DNA of 64,000 bases from Symsagittifera roscoffensis (GCF_963678635.1 NC_087067.1:19960596-20024595); one strand, 5' to 3'; positions 44,159 to 55,835 are shown, counted from the stretch's first letter. Program-made: numbers and translations. Notes: generated from the letters alone by a model not told the origin.

Positions 44159-44469
44159 GTAAAATGAAATTAAAAACAAGGATAGCCGGTCGCTGTGCAA
44201 GTAGCACAGAATGCTCAGACCATATTCATACAAAACCGAAAAGTTTTTTTTTACTTTTCAAATTAGTGTCGTTTTTAGCGGGTCGTGTAAAGAGAAACAA
44301 ATCATGGATATAAACAGGTTTAGTTGGGCATAGAGTTTTTTTGCAATAAAGCTAACCAAGTCTAAAAGTCGAGTTTCCGAGCTATGTATCGTAGAAGGTT
44401 TGTTTTAACAGATTCAAAAACTTAAATAAAACACATTTCAATTTTGGAAAAAATTCCTTTTTGTTTCAG

Positions 44470-44643
44470 GGGTAAAATCATGCGAGAACTGAAGTTTGTT
44501 GAGCACAGTCGAGCAAGAGCCAAGGCCCAGGTAGTGAACAATTTCAGAGGCCATAAACTAGCACTGGAAGAACAGAAGAAAAGTCTGAATTCTCAACTGG
44601 CGGGTTTTGCCAAGCCCAAACTGAAAGGCCTTAAGGATGACAG
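44470..44643 (+). CDS. B-box protein, coiled-coil exon
   Basis: After TTTGTTTCAG. AG|G completes Arg with the previous exon, then GKIMRELKFVEHSRARAKAQ and a long charged helix (ALEEQKKSLNSQLAGF) follow, as expected of the coiled coil after a B box. The donor taken is GATGACAG|GTCCAA (44643), a weak match, because it gives the correct phase (AG|C, Ser) for the next exon; reading on gives a stop about 40 bp later. Confidence 0.7.
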
Positions 44644-44980
44644 GTCCAAACTCGTTTTAAATTTTATCGCATCACATCTAAAGTGATTTTTTAGTGTTTT
44701 AGTAGGACTCGGTTTTTTATTTTTTTTTGGTCATGCTCAAGGAGAGTTTTTTAGATATCAATATCAAATATGACTAATGATAATTTATTTATTTCACAAT
44801 ATTTCGCAAGCTTAATGGTATATAAAATGATCCTAAAGATCTTCATGAACGGTGGTAACTCATTTCAAAACAGTTTAATTAGACAGTTGAAAAATCATTA
44901 GTTTGGAATTTTGATCTTTTGTTTAAATCAGTTGTTTTAAGCCAAATATTCAAAATTTTCCAAGTATTCATTTATTTCAG

Positions 44981-45317
44981 CAACGTTGTCGAAAAATGCA
45001 TCAAAGAGTTGAAAATCACAGAGAGCAGTTTTAATGGACGACTTAGAAACTACAACCCTATGAGCGATCCCGATTTCAGCAACCTGTGTCAGGATCTAAT
45101 CAACTATTCCAACCAAGTTAACTGGCTCAAAGAACTCATAGCTAAGCCAGACAAAGTGAAGCCTTTGGTCTATGAACCGGATTCAAGTTTGTCTGAAGTT
45201 ATTTCTGGCTTCGGCAAGATTGTGTTCCAAAGTGAGAAAGAGAAACAGTCCGAAAATGATGAAGAGGCGGGTCAGAACGGCAGTATTGAAGATGAGAATG
45301 AACACAACAATGAATAA
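44981..45317 (+). CDS. B-box protein, terminal exon
   Basis: After CATTTATTTCAG: NVVEKCIKELKITESSFNGR, a helical segment with NYSNQVNWLKELIAKPDKVK, and an acidic, Ser/Glu/Asn-rich end. The stop TAA is at 45315-45317; AATAAA overlaps it (45313-45318) and is the only nearby poly(A)-type signal. There is no SPRY, NHL or FN3 domain, so the protein is a short B-box plus coiled-coil form. Confidence 0.7.
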
Positions 45318-45897
45318 AAATGGTTCCAACATCAAAAACACAATTGTCATAAAAACATGCCTTATGGACCCTAAGCTCAGGGGAGATTAAGCAGGGTGAG
45401 GGGCGCATTCCATCAGGAATTGTGCACCTCCTCCGTCAAAAGGGTTACCCATTTGGTCCTGTTTTATGATACTCATTTTGGGCTGATCAGCTCTTAAATT
45501 GTTTTTACAAGTAGCCTTTCCACCAATATACACTAAAATGATACACCAGTCAAGAAACTCCTAGATTCGCTCCTGAACGGAAAACAATTTATGACAAGAT
45601 TAACTGTTAAAAAAATTTTATGGTCCAAGAAAATTTTCATTACAAAAATCATTAATAAATCGAAAAAAAAAGTTTTTTTTTGCAGAAACTTTCTAAGTTG
45701 TTAGAGTTTTTGATTCTCAAGATGACGTTAATGAAACTCCAAAAACGAATTATATTCAAAACTAAAAGAAAGCAAAGAAAGACTAAAATTAAGCATAATT
45801 AAGCTATTGTAAACGGCCTAAATTAAGCGTAAAGAAGCATGCTCGCTCTCTTTCCCGCTCGAAATTAGACAAAAATCAAAAGTTTCATACCGTTTTG

Positions 45898-45950
<53 letters not shown>

Positions 45951-47860
45951 TTAATAGAGAATGTATGAAAATTTTCAAGAAAAATAGGCCATCCACACTT
46001 CTCAAAAAATATTTTTTAAGAAAATGCTACAAAAAAGTTAGGCCGAAAGAAGTGTAGATAGAAGCATTGCAACAAACACAAAGTTTGCATTAAGACCTCG
46101 CTTGCTGTATGAATCGGCGGTACTCTGCTTAGCAGTTTGCAGTTTTGAAATTAAAGTCAATTTAATTTAGACGTTATTGGAAACTTCAGTTATTGGAAAT
46201 TTTTTGTTGAAAACACGATCGATTTGATAATCAAAGCGTTCCGTATTTAAAGTAGCTCACCGCCCTAAAATTCCTACTTTTCGCCAAAAGTTTTTGCCTT
46301 TGCTTTGTTTTTGTAAGTTTCTTACTTATCTTATTTTTATCTTACTTACTTTTCAAGTTAGCCATTAAGCTAATTTTTTACTAAATGAAAAAGTTTTTTG
46401 GCGAAACCGATAAGCAACGGTTATTTTTTTCTTGCTTTGAGACGCCTAAAAAACATGCTAAGAGCTGACTAGAGACGTTCACTCAATTGATGGTGTTGTA
46501 AAAAAACTTAATTTTGTCACTAATTTGTATGAAAACCTCACTTGAACTGAATTTAAAGAGTTAGAAATAATATTTAAACATATACGCTAAGAGTTAGAAA
46601 TAAAAAATATGCAGAGCTCTTCCTGAAATCAGGTCTGAAAAAACGGAGAAAAAAAATTAAAAAATGAGGTTGGTTTGCTGAATCTTCCTTATTTAATATG
46701 TTTCCTATTGCTCTATAGCCAATCTTAAGAACATTAAGAGTAAACAAGAGCCTTTGAGACCTAAGAAAAAAATTTTGCGTCTTACATGGATTCTTTTCAA
46801 AATAATATTTTTTTCACATTACAGCCTAAACACTTCTAATTATAATCTCTGTAAGCTTCTGAATGCTCTTTTGCTTTTTTAGAAGCTTAATGTTTAAAAA
46901 ATTTTAAGGCAAAATTTTCACAATTTTATAAAACTAAGAAAAAAATTGAACTAGTATAAAATTTTCCCACAGATTGTTGTGGTAATCTTAGAAAAACAAG
47001 GTGAACAAGCAACGAAAAACTTTTCCTTGCACCATTCGAAACCAATTTATTTTGATTTTAAGTTAAATTTACACTGTTGGGAGGTACCTTAGATCAAATT
47101 ATCTTCCGAGAAACATAAAGGATTTTTTCTGGTTAGAGTGGTTTTAAGCAGACTGTTTTCGGTGATCGAAATATTAGTTTTCATTAAAAATGTTTTCTAC
47201 CCCCATGAAAAAATCAACTTTGAGTTCAAAAGAAAACAAATTATCTGCCATCTTTTTCAGCAAAAAAACTTTGGAAGTGAAAAGAATGCTAAAATATTCA
47301 TGGCTCGGACCAGTATATGTGCGCTGTGAAAGTTTTATTCACACCAAAATTTTTTGATACTATCTAAATGATTTCAATGCACAAAGCTCAAAATTGAAAA
47401 AAAAAAATTTCTCTAAGCCTTTTTTGCGAAGTTACGGGTTCGGAAATGGTATAATCTTGGTCAATTTGAGATGATGAAAGCCCATGAAATTTGCATTTTT
47501 CATTAGCGCATTACAAATTCCATTTGCTCGAATTGTTCAAGCTCCATAAGTTTTCTGATAGCGGGACTTTATTTACCTTAGCAGCCATTCCAAATTTTAG
47601 GAGTTCAGGCACGCTAAGTGCTCCAAATAGTGTTAAAAGGTCCTCGATGTTTCAATTTGTAATTTACATTGAGTTTGGGGGTGAGAGTTACAAAGGAAAA
47701 AAATGAGAATTTTCAAAAAATAATTATAACATAAAAAGCAATTTACTCTGGTAAAGAAACAAACAAAAAAGAAATTTTAAACCTAATTACAATTTTTTTA
47801 CGTGATGGTTTTTCGTTTGAGAACCGGCTTGGAATATTATCATTCAAAATTGATAGAACA
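45318..47860. other. Intergenic DNA
   Basis: (TA)n microsatellite at 45901-45947. Otherwise AT-rich with no exon or recognised repeat. Confidence 0.5.
45901..45947. repeat. (TA)n microsatellite
   Basis: About 23 uninterrupted TA units. Confidence 0.97.
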
Positions 47861-47992
47861 TTTCAAAAGCACTGTCTCAATTTCAGTTTGATTGTCAAAA
47901 CAGTTTGCTGAAATTTAAGGTACGATAATTTCAAAAGCTCTGTCTCAATTTTAATTTGATTGTCAAAACAATTTACTTCAGGTAAGGATTCG
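47861..47992. repeat. 68-bp imperfect tandem duplication
   Basis: TTTCAAAAGCACTGTCTCAA at 47861 recurs as TTTCAAAAGCTCTGTCTCAA at 47929, followed in both by TTTGATTGTCAAAACA. Confidence 0.75.
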
Positions 47993-49761
47993 ACATGGTC
48001 GCGGCTGGTTCAAACTAGCTCGTCGGTCGAGCTAACGTCAGATTCAGATTTTTTCGAATAGGGAGTCCAATAATGAACCCAAATCAGCGATTTCAGAGTT
48101 TTTATAGCTACACATTTAATGATTTAATGATCAGGCAACTTGTAGTTTTTGACAATTATTTTGACAACTTGTAGTTTTAACAAAATTCGTTGAAAACAAA
48201 TTTACATCGCCAAATATTGTGTGGAAAAACATCATTGACACAAATGTTTGCCATTTTGCTTCGAGAATTAACTGAGGAATACAAAATAACCCTGGTTAGA
48301 ATACAAGGTCTCTGTGTTTGCTGGACGAGTAAAATGCAAGACAAAAGTCAAGAGTATTAGGAATACAAACGACTCTTCTAGTGAAATACGAACGACTCTA
48401 CTCATAAAATACGAATGCACGAATGTCTGTAACGAAAAAATAATGAAGCTAAAAACTGACCTCTCGCTTGCTTCGACAAATTGTGAGATTTGCGAATAAA
48501 AGTTTAAATAGAGGCCGAAAACTTCTAAGATTCAATCCAACAATTTGCTCTTAAGCCACTACAACCTTTCTCACTATAAACACCAACTATTCTCAACCAA
48601 AATATCTCCAATCTAACCCTTAAAATGAATATCGATTCTAAAGGCAAATTGTAGTAAATTCATTCTAATTTTTTTTATTCAAGCATTTTCCAGCGAATTT
48701 GAGATTTACTTTCCAATATAGAAACTAAAAAGGACCTTAAATTACTAGCAAGCCACGTAGACAAGTAATGCTAGCGCAACAATACCAGCAAAAATCGGTT
48801 GTGAGTTATAATCTTAGTAAAAAAATGTCAACTTTCTATGCGAAAAAACTTCAAGGAGCTAGACAAAATCTTAAAATGTTTCACAATTCAATTCAACATG
48901 CACACGTTTGATCACTAATTTACAAATTATTTTGTACATAGCAAAATATCTTCAAAAACCATGACATTATTTTCACAAACTGGGCAGCAAATTACAATTT
49001 TTAAGTGGATTTCATGCAAAGCTGTTAAAAGTAGAATTCCTCGAAAAATGTTCAAATCACTATAAATAATTTAAATTTCTCCATCAAAAGTAAGCGCTAG
49101 TGAAAATCAATTTTCGACAAACAATATCCACTCTCAGCGTTAGAAAGTGAGTGCTTAAATGTTATTTTAGCCCAACTTTTAAGTTTCAGATAACTTCAGG
49201 TAATTGTATCTAAAATCAAAAATGGGCTAAATAGGGTTCCACAAAACCAAAAACCTTTAAAATCAAATTTACATTTTTAAAACAAAACATGTTATTTGAT
49301 ATAATGGACATTTTTAGCCCAATTTAGGAATATTTGAACTGGTCCGAAAATTGATTTTCTTCTTGACGCTAATTTATTATTTGTGCAGCAACAAAAATAT
49401 TTTTTGTCAAAATGGCAACAAGGCTTCAGTATAGCAACAGTAGCGAAGACTACGTTCGGCTCTCAAGCACGAAGAGGCTTCGGTTCTGCAATTAATCGAC
49501 AGAGTAAATTAGCACCAAAGTCACAAATTGATCGTTGTTAAACTTTCACAACAAAATATTGAATCAGACTTCTTAAAGCTCAATTATAAAATTTTCAACC
49601 TATTTCAAAACATTGAGATTTTTTTTCTTCTAAAACCTTTTAATTCTGAAAAAAAAATCCGCTATAATAATTTTTGGCGTTGAAAAGCAATCTTCTTTCG
49701 CGGTGCCATAGAAAAAATTTTCCCGCTAGAAATTTTCATTCGCTTTCAGTTTCAAAATAAT
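47993..49761. other. Downstream flank of the long-exon gene
   Basis: No coding segment recognised. It must include the 3' UTR of the minus-strand gene ending at 49762; no canonical AATAAA was placed with confidence. Confidence 0.4.
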
Positions 49762-52700
49762 TTAGCTCGCAGGACTTCCATTGGCTGAAACCTTTGTGGC
49801 AGTAGACGAGCTCATTTTGCTAGCCGACAGTGGCTTGGCCGAAGTAGACGAAGAGGTCTTAGCTCCAGTCGCAGGAACCCTGGCACCAGCGCTGGTTGCT
49901 GTCTTGGCCGCAACTACTGTTGGCCTGCTTGCTCCTGTAGTCGTTGGCTTAACAGTGCTTGTAGGTTTAGTTGCCAACGGTTTAGCTGCCACGGGCTTAG
50001 TTGTAGTCGGTTTAGATGGCGTCGATTTGGCAGTCACCACTGGTTTCACCGGATCTTTTTTCACCGCTGAAGTTGCAGGCTTGCTCGCCAGTGTCGTGTT
50101 CAAAGACGAGCGAACCGCTGGTTTGGTTCCAGCTACAGGTGTAGCTCCAGTTTTAGCGGTTGCTGCGCTGGTTGCCGAGTTCTTACCGGGAACAGCAGCC
50201 ACTTTGGAGGTCGCTGTAGCCACCGGCCGACTAGTAGTAGCAGTTGCAGAAACTTTCCCCTTGGGTCCAACCGTAGTGACGCTCACTTTCTCTTTCGCCG
50301 AAGCTACACTAGTCGGTTTCGACGAAGCAGACGTCGATCCAATCGAGTTCTTTCGCGAATCAGTTCCATTGACAGCAGGTTTAGCTGACGAAGCATTAGC
50401 CGAAGCTGCGCTACTAACCGAAGCCACACCTACTTTTGACGTTTTAGGAGATGGTGACGCTCTGGTACTGGTGCTTGTAGGAGTTGGCTTTGAAGTCGGA
50501 ACAGAACTTTTGGACGCAAGAGGCCTGGCCGCAGCTGGCTTTCCTGCTACATCCTTGGTCACGGTTGTCGATTTTTTTTCCGCCATAGTTGCGCTACTTC
50601 GTGCTTTTGTAGCGGCGGCAGTGGTTGTTCCCGTAGACGTCTTAGTAGCTGTACTGGCGCTTTTTCGCTCAGCCGCAGTCGAGGTTGCCGTTTTAGTAGT
50701 TGTTTTGCTTGTTGCTACGGACTTTCCACTTGAAACTGACGCTTTTGGAGCTATCTTATTCACCGAACTAGTTTTCGAATCCGAATATTTTACTGGGCTT
50801 TTCTTTTCTGTTGCCTTGACGTCTTTTTTAGTTTCTTGGCTCTCTTCTTGTTTGATGTTCTCGTCTACCTCTTTAGTGACCGGGATGTCGACTTTTTCTG
50901 GCATCTGTGAATCGATGTCGACATTGACTTCCATGCTTGACTCTAGCTCTTTGATCTCTTCAGAGCGCACAGAAGGATCACCGGTATGGCCAGATGAAAC
51001 ATCATCGGGTACTTTTTCCGATTCTTGAGCCACAGTCTGTTGATTAGCTTCTGGCAATGGTTCTGAACCTGTAGCCTCCGTCTTTTCTTCTTGCAGGGAT
51101 TCTGACTTAATTACTGATTCTGGTTCTTGCACCGAATCCAATTCATGGATGCTTTCTGGCATTGGCTCTTGCACAGCAGGCACTACTTCTTGAGCGTATT
51201 CTGGCTTTGCAGCCGGATCTGCTTCCTGGTGTGATGTGGGTTCAATATCTTGTACTGCTTCTTGTTGCAGTTCCTGTGCGAGTTCTGTTTCTGGTACATG
51301 TGCGAGTTCTGGTTTTGATTCCTGTACGTTTTCTGGTTCTGCTTCCTGTAAGGGTTCTGACTGTGCTACTGGATCTTGCTCTTTCGTGATTTCTGGCTGA
51401 CTTTCCTGGGAGTTTTCTAGGTCATCCTGCTGAACGTGCACTGCTTCTGGTTCCTCCTCATATTCTGCAGCAATTCCAGGCGAGGGCTCTGACTGAGTTC
51501 CTAGTTCAATTTCCTGTTCTGATTCTGGCTGCAATGCTGTTTCGGTTTCAAGCTTAGTTTCTGGCTCAAGTTGTTGTACGGGCTCTGGGGGAGCTTCATT
51601 AACGACTGCAGGATCCTCTATATGCACTGGCTCTTGCGCGTCTTCTGATTCAGATTTCTCCAGTGAATCTGATTGTGTTACTTGCTCATTTGTATTCAAA
51701 ACTTCTGATTGCTCAGTTGGTTTTGGCTCCTGTACGGAAACTGGCTCCGTTTCAGTGTTCTGCACTTCAGATTCTAGCACTGACTCTTCGGTGGACAAGG
51801 ATTCAGTTTCCTGCACGGATTCAGGCGTCGGTTGCTGTTCTGTCTCCTGGATGGTTTCGGGCAATAGTTCTTCTGCAGGTTCTGGGCTCTGCGCGGGTAC
51901 TTGCTCATGTTGTGGCACGGATTCTGAAACTGCCTCCGATTCAGGCTCAAGTTCACGCACGGATTCTGCTTCTGGCACTTCCATGGGTTGCAGTTTTGTC
52001 TCCTGAACAGTAACTGATTCTAGATTTTGACACGGTTCGGTACCCGTTTTAGGCTCTGAAGCTGCTTCCTGTACAGATTCTGGTTCAGTCTCCTGTTCAG
52101 GCTCTGGCACTGAAGACTGCACAGATTCTCGTTCGGGCTCTTGTTCAGGCTGTGGTGCTGAATCCTGTACAGCTTCTGGTTCGGTCTCCTGCTCAGGCTT
52201 CTCAGACTCAAACAATAGCGCTGGCTCCTGCTCAATAACAGACCCCTGTTCAGGTTCCGACTGACGTTCGAGCTCAGATTCTGACTCTGCGACTTTATCA
52301 GGATCCCCTGCAGTTTCTCGCTCTAAATCCTGCATTAATTGTGGTTCTGGTTCTTGGACAGATAATGGTTCAGGTTCCTGCAAAAAATTTGCCTGTTCTG
52401 AAGGAGATTGCTCCAGCTCCTGAGCGGACTCCGATGTTGGTTCACTTTTGAGATCCAAAGTTTCTTCACGAGGTTGAACTGATTGCTCCAGCTCCGGTGC
52501 GGGCTCCGATGTAGGTTCAATTTCGAGATCCATAGTTTCTTCATTGGGTTTATTAGATTGCTCCAGCTCCTGTGCGGTCTCTGATGTTGGTTCACTTTCG
52601 AGATCCAGAGTTTGTTCATTAGGTTGCATAGATTGCTCCAGCTCCTGTGCTGGCTCTGAAGTTGGTCCATTTTCGAGATCCAGAGTTTCTTCATTGGGTT

Positions 52701-54372
52701 TATTAGGTTGATCCAGCTCCTTCCCGGTCTCCGATATTGGTTCATTTTCGAGATCCACAGATTCTTCATTAGATCCCTGATGAAGTTGAGCCAATTCTGG
52801 TTCCAATTCAGGCGAAGTATCTGGCTTGCAAATTGACTCTTGTTCTAGCACCGATGATGAGTCCAGCTCCTGTTTAGGAACAGTCTCAGGCACTTGTTCT
52901 GGATCCTGTACAAGTTCTGGCTGAACTTCATGAATAGGTTCTGAGAGTAAAACAGTCTGTTGCTTCAACTCTAGTTCAGCAACGTTCAGAGACTCAGCAG
53001 TCGTTTCTGATTGTATAACCGACTCTGGTTCATGTGCAATATCAGCCTCTGCTGCTGGTTCCATCGATTCATCAAAATCCTCTGTCAAGTCAGATTTCGT
53101 TTTTTCCATCTCTTCTTTGTCTTTAAACTCATCGTTTTCTGGGAGAATTTCCTCGTTTTCTTGCTTTCCCTCGAGGGTCTGGGTGGCTGGGTCGTTTTCT
53201 GCTAGATGACCGGATGTCGGCTCTCCAAATGCTGGGTTCTCTGGTCTGTCAAGCTCGACTTCGATTCCCTTTTCTTCACTTGTCTCCTCTGGCAAAAGCG
53301 CATCCCCTCCACTCAGCTCTTTTTCACACCCCCGCACTTCAGCATTTTCCTCGGGATCGTCTTCGGTTTTTTTGGTGTACACTTCGTCGTGAGTTGATGC
53401 CGAATCGGTCTCTACTTCGTTGACTTCTTCGACATTTTTGGAGTCTCCTGTAGTTGTAGCACCAAGCAAATCATCGTCGTTTTGGTCTAATTCTGGTTTC
53501 AGCTCATCGTTTAAGGCAGATTTTTCAGCCGCTTCAGTTTCTGAAGCTTCGGACACACCATTGCTATCCAAATAATTTTCTTTTATTTCAGTCGGTTGGT
53601 CAACTTCTTCTAAATCATCTTTTCCGTCGAATTTATTCTCCTCGGAGTCAATTTTGTTCGGTCTTGATGTTTCGTGATTTACAATTTCTTCGGCCTCTTC
53701 GTCTTCGGTAATGTCCAATTCATTGTTTAGCTTTTCCGGAGCATTTTCGATTTCTTCGATATCCGGAACTCCATTTGATCCTTCTAGATTTTCTTTCGGT
53801 AATTTGTCTGGCTGTGGTTGTTCCATAGTTCCAGAAGATTCTTCAGTCAGGTTAATTATATCACCAGTAGGCTCAGCTTGTTGCGGTAACTCTTGTTGTT
53901 TAGAGTCCATAAGATTGATGTCTATATTAGTCTGAGCTGGTTCACATTCTAATTCACCAAAAATGTTATTCTTAGACCTCTCCCCTAGATCTGCAATTTG
54001 ATCTGTCCCATGACCATTGAATTCAATTCCTTCGGGGCCCATTTCTGAACTGTTTCTTGGTGTCGGTAAAACTGGGAACCCATCACTCGAGATCAAAGGC
54101 TGATCAAGGCCCCTGTCATCACCCTTTATAACGTGATCAAAGCCATTAATATTCGCATCTGGCGCAGCATCACCACTAGTTGGTATTAATAACTTTTCAT
54201 CTTGGTTATGGTCGTCGCCCAGGGTCCCGTTTTGGTTCTCAACATCAGCTGATGAATTCCCGTTGGTAATTTTATTGTCGTCAAAATCAGCCTCAGGTGA
54301 AAATTGAGAAGCTCCAAGGGTCTCTTCTGGTTGCATTTCCTGTTGGCCTTCAGACTGTGAGAGAGTGGTTGG
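49762..54372 (-). CDS. Long disordered acidic/basic protein, 4.6-kb terminal exon
   Basis: 1536 codons open after the acceptor TTTGTTTTAG (54373-54374), phase 0, to TAA at 49762. The first part (about 450 residues) is acidic and mixed (Asp/Glu/Asn/Ser). Next come Glu/Pro/Gln/Ser repeats including five 25-residue tandem units, then irregular EPESVQE-type repeats for about 400 residues. The last about 340 residues switch to Lys/Ser/Thr/Ala/Pro (KTSTGTTTAAATKA, KPTTTKPVAAKPLATKP). No folded domain, membrane span or signal is seen. An acidic projection plus a basic, phosphorylatable tail is the outline of several microtubule-associated proteins, but tubulin-binding repeats were not recognised, so no family is assigned. 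Confidence 0.85.
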   Translation of the reverse strand, partial: PTTLSQSEGQQEMQPEETLGASQFSPEADFDDNKITNGNSSADVENQNGTLGDDHNQDEKLLIPTSGDAAPDANINGFDHVIKGDDRGLDQPLISSDGFPVLPTPRNSSEMGPEGIEFNGHGTDQIADLGERSKNNIFGELECEPAQTNIDINLMDSKQQELPQQAEPTGDIINLTEESSGTMEQPQPDKLPKENLEGSNGVPDIEEIENAPEKLNNELDITEDEEAEEIVNHETSRPNKIDSEENKFDGKDDLEEVDQPTEIKENYLDSNGVSEASETEAAEKSALNDELKPELDQNDDDLLGATTTGDSKNVEEVNEVETDSASTHDEVYTKKTEDDPEENAEVRGCEKELSGGDALLPEETSEEKGIEVELDRPENPAFGEPTSGHLAENDPATQTLEGKQENEEILPENDEFKDKEEMEKTKSDLTEDFDESMEPAAEADIAHEPESVIQSETTAESLNVAELELKQQTVLLSEPIHEVQPELVQDPEQVPETVPKQELDSSSVLEQESICKPDTSPELEPELAQLHQGSNEESVDLENEPISETGKELDQPNKPNEETLDLENGPTSEPAQELEQSMQPNEQTLDLESEPTSETAQELEQSNKPNEETMDLEIEPTSEPAPELEQSVQPREETLDLKSEPTSESAQELEQSPSEQANFLQEPEPLSVQEPEPQLMQDLERETAGDPDKVAESESELERQSEPEQGSVIEQEPALLFESEKPEQETEPEAVQDSAPQPEQEPERESVQSSVPEPEQETEPESVQEAASEPKTGTEPCQNLESVTVQETKLQPMEVPEAESVRELEPESEAVSESVPQHEQVPAQSPEPAEELLPETIQETEQQPTPESVQETESLSTEESVLESEVQNTETEPVSVQEPKPTEQSEVLNTNEQVTQSDSLEKSESEDAQEPVHIEDPAVVNEAPPEPVQQLEPETKLETETALQPESEQEIELGTQSEPSPGIAAEYEEEPEAVHVQQDDLENSQESQPEITKEQDPVAQSEPLQEAEPENVQESKPELAHVPETELAQELQQEAVQDIEPTSHQEADPAAKPEYAQEVVPAVQEPMPESIHELDSVQEPESVIKSESLQEEKTEATGSEPLPEANQQTVAQESEKVPDDVSSGHTGDPSVRSEEIKELESSMEVNVDIDSQMPEKVDIPVTKEVDENIKQEESQETKKDVKATEKKSPVKYSDSKTSSVNKIAPKASVSSGKSVATSKTTTKTATSTAAERKSASTATKTSTGTTTAAATKARSSATMAEKKSTTVTKDVAGKPAAARPLASKSSVPTSKPTPTSTSTRASPSPKTSKVGVASVSSAASANASSAKPAVNGTDSRKNSIGSTSASSKPTSVASAKEKVSVTTVGPKGKVSATATTSRPVATATSKVAAVPGKNSATSAATAKTGATPVAGTKPAVRSSLNTTLASKPATSAVKKDPVKPVVTAKSTPSKPTTTKPVAAKPLATKPTSTVKPTTTGASRPTVVAAKTATSAGARVPATGAKTSSSTSAKPLSASKMSSSTATKVSANGSPAS
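52411..52785 (-). repeat. 75-bp (25-residue) coding tandem repeat, five units
   Basis: The phrase CTCCAGCTCC recurs at 52411, 52486, 52561, 52636 and 52711 (A for the first C in the last), every 75 bp. Each unit encodes a version of EETLDLENEPTSEPAQELEQ. Units have diverged by substitution only; the frame is kept. Confidence 0.92.
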
Positions 54373-54935
54373 CTAAAACAAATTATTACATGTAATTCAA
54401 ACTTGTTAGAACAAAGGAGAGAATTCAAAATCAATACTTACGTTGAAAGAATCAAGGACACTGAGGTATTTTTAATTATCTTTGATCTAATCAAGTAACA
54501 TTAAGCCGAATCAAGTGACATTAAGGCACTGAAAACTAGGGACTGGGCAATGGATTTGCTTTTGTAACAAAATAAGAAGCCGTAATAGAATTAAATATCT
54601 CCTTTTAAATTTAAGCCCAAAAATAGGGGAATCAATTTTTATTTCAGTAAATATGGCTTCTCCAGAAAAAAGAGAAAATGCCACAATTATACCAACTTTA
54701 TGAACGATCACCTTGGTTTTTATTTCATATGTTTTTCCTTTGTCTTAAGTCACACTGAATTAACATTTTTCTGAACCATATATAGCACTTGGTTCTTGTT
54801 CAACCACCTATATCGAGGGTGGAACGGAAGTTTGGCCATAGTTGCGCTTTTTCGCTCACACGTAATTTTTACAGGGAAACTCGGGCTCAAATGTTAGAAT
54901 ATTCTGGTTAACAAAGAAGGTCAATGATGAAGAAC

Positions 54936-55103
54936 CTTGTCTTGAGAGTGATTCGATCCTCCGTTCTCCTCCTCCTCGATTCTTCCGAGCACCCCCTGGT
55001 TGAACTCGGAAGTTTCAATAGTCTCCTCGTCACTGTACTCGTCTACTTGCAACAAGTCATCACAAGGGGAGTTGGTATCTTTGATTGCTTCAATCGGAGA
55101 TGG
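54936..55103 (-). CDS. Long disordered protein, middle exon
   Basis: 168 bp, phase 0 at both ends, between AAATGCTTCAG (55104-55105) and GACAAG|GTTCTT (54936). It encodes PSPIEAIKDTNSPCDDLLQV and an acidic Asp/Glu/Ser stretch, matching the composition of the next exon. The donor is weak, but the phase and composition agree. Confidence 0.65.
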
Positions 55104-55153
55104 CTGAAGCATTTACAAGTACGGTGTTAAAACGAATCAACAAAGACTTTTGA

Positions 55154-55255
55154 GGAGTGGTGGTCAAATGGTGGCTGATCTTCCGCCTCTCAATCGAAAG
55201 GTGGTTGGTTCGAGGCCCACCATTATCCGTGTTTATGGCCAGAAAAATTTTCTAA
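55154..55255 (+). repeat. tRNA-derived SINE head
   Basis: A-box-like GTGGTCAAATGGTGGCTG and a good B box GGTTGGTTCGAGGCCCACC; the body is missing after about 55250. It has the best-preserved B box in the family and lies in the intron of the long-exon gene. Confidence 0.65.
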
Positions 55256-55319
55256 AAAAGGTAAATTTTGCAACATAATCCGAAGGTGCAAGTTTACATG
55301 TTTTAAGATATAACTTTAC

Positions 55320-55650
55320 AACACGCCCTCCCCCTGCCGACTTAAAGGGTCCCCCTTCGTACTATTTTGAGATCCATATTTGGGACGGACCCAATATATA
55401 CTAATTTCGGGGCCAAAATATACTAATTTTGAGGGGGGAGCGCGCGCCAAAAAAACGCGATCTTTTGGTCAAAATTTTCCATTAAGCGCCTAAAAACGCC
55501 TTTTGGCCTGTTTTTCAAAATTTTGCCAGAAAATTAGACTAAAACAGGTTCTTTTTAGTACTCTGAGAGAGCCAGGAAAATAATTTGGTCGACCTAAAAT
55601 TTTTTTTTTGAAAATCCGGGCCCCCCTCAATCGAGAAAATTTTAGATCCG
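55320..55650 (-). mobile_element. G-rich TIR element, family G, copy 2 (inverted)
   Basis: Inverted relative to 1731-2163. Shared phrases (reverse-complemented) include GTCGGCAGGGGGAGG, ACTATTTTGAGATCCAT, GCGCGCGCC, GGTCGACC-type and ATTTTAGATCCGCC at the right end. Confidence 0.6.
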
Positions 55651-55654
55651 CCAT

Positions 55655-55835
55655 TGCTCATACCGGTGATCTAATAGATATGTGGCAAGAAAATTGGGAG
55701 TCAGATAATCATCTCCTCTTTTGGCTACAAAATTTTAAATATGATCCGGTGCAGCATTGCAGAGATCGAGCAGACTCAATAAAGGAAGGCGACTCATACC
55801 CCTATCGCAGCGGTCCGGCTCCCAGACAATGCTAG
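55655..55835 (+). other. Coding-looking fragment, unrecognised
   Basis: An open frame directly after the TIR element reads DLIDMWQENWESDNHLLFWL, then QHCRDRADSIKEGDSYPYRS, and stops at 55833-55835. Its Trp/Asp/Cys-containing composition is unlike chance AT-rich ORFs. No start or acceptor outside the repeat was found. It may be a captured or decayed exon. Confidence 0.2.

Noticed and set aside
43919-44233. 104-codon minus ORF
   Set aside because: Antisense to the B-box exon, which has Cys/His spacing and matching splice phases.
45199-45408. Minus-strand ORF opposite the B-box terminal exon
   Set aside because: Shadow of the real exon; no own support.
49781-51028. 415-codon ORF on the plus strand
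   Set aside because: It is the antisense of the Lys/Thr/Ala/Ser-rich tail of the long minus-strand exon; repetitive codons keep the opposite frame open. Its Val/Leu/Ala-rich product has no independent support.
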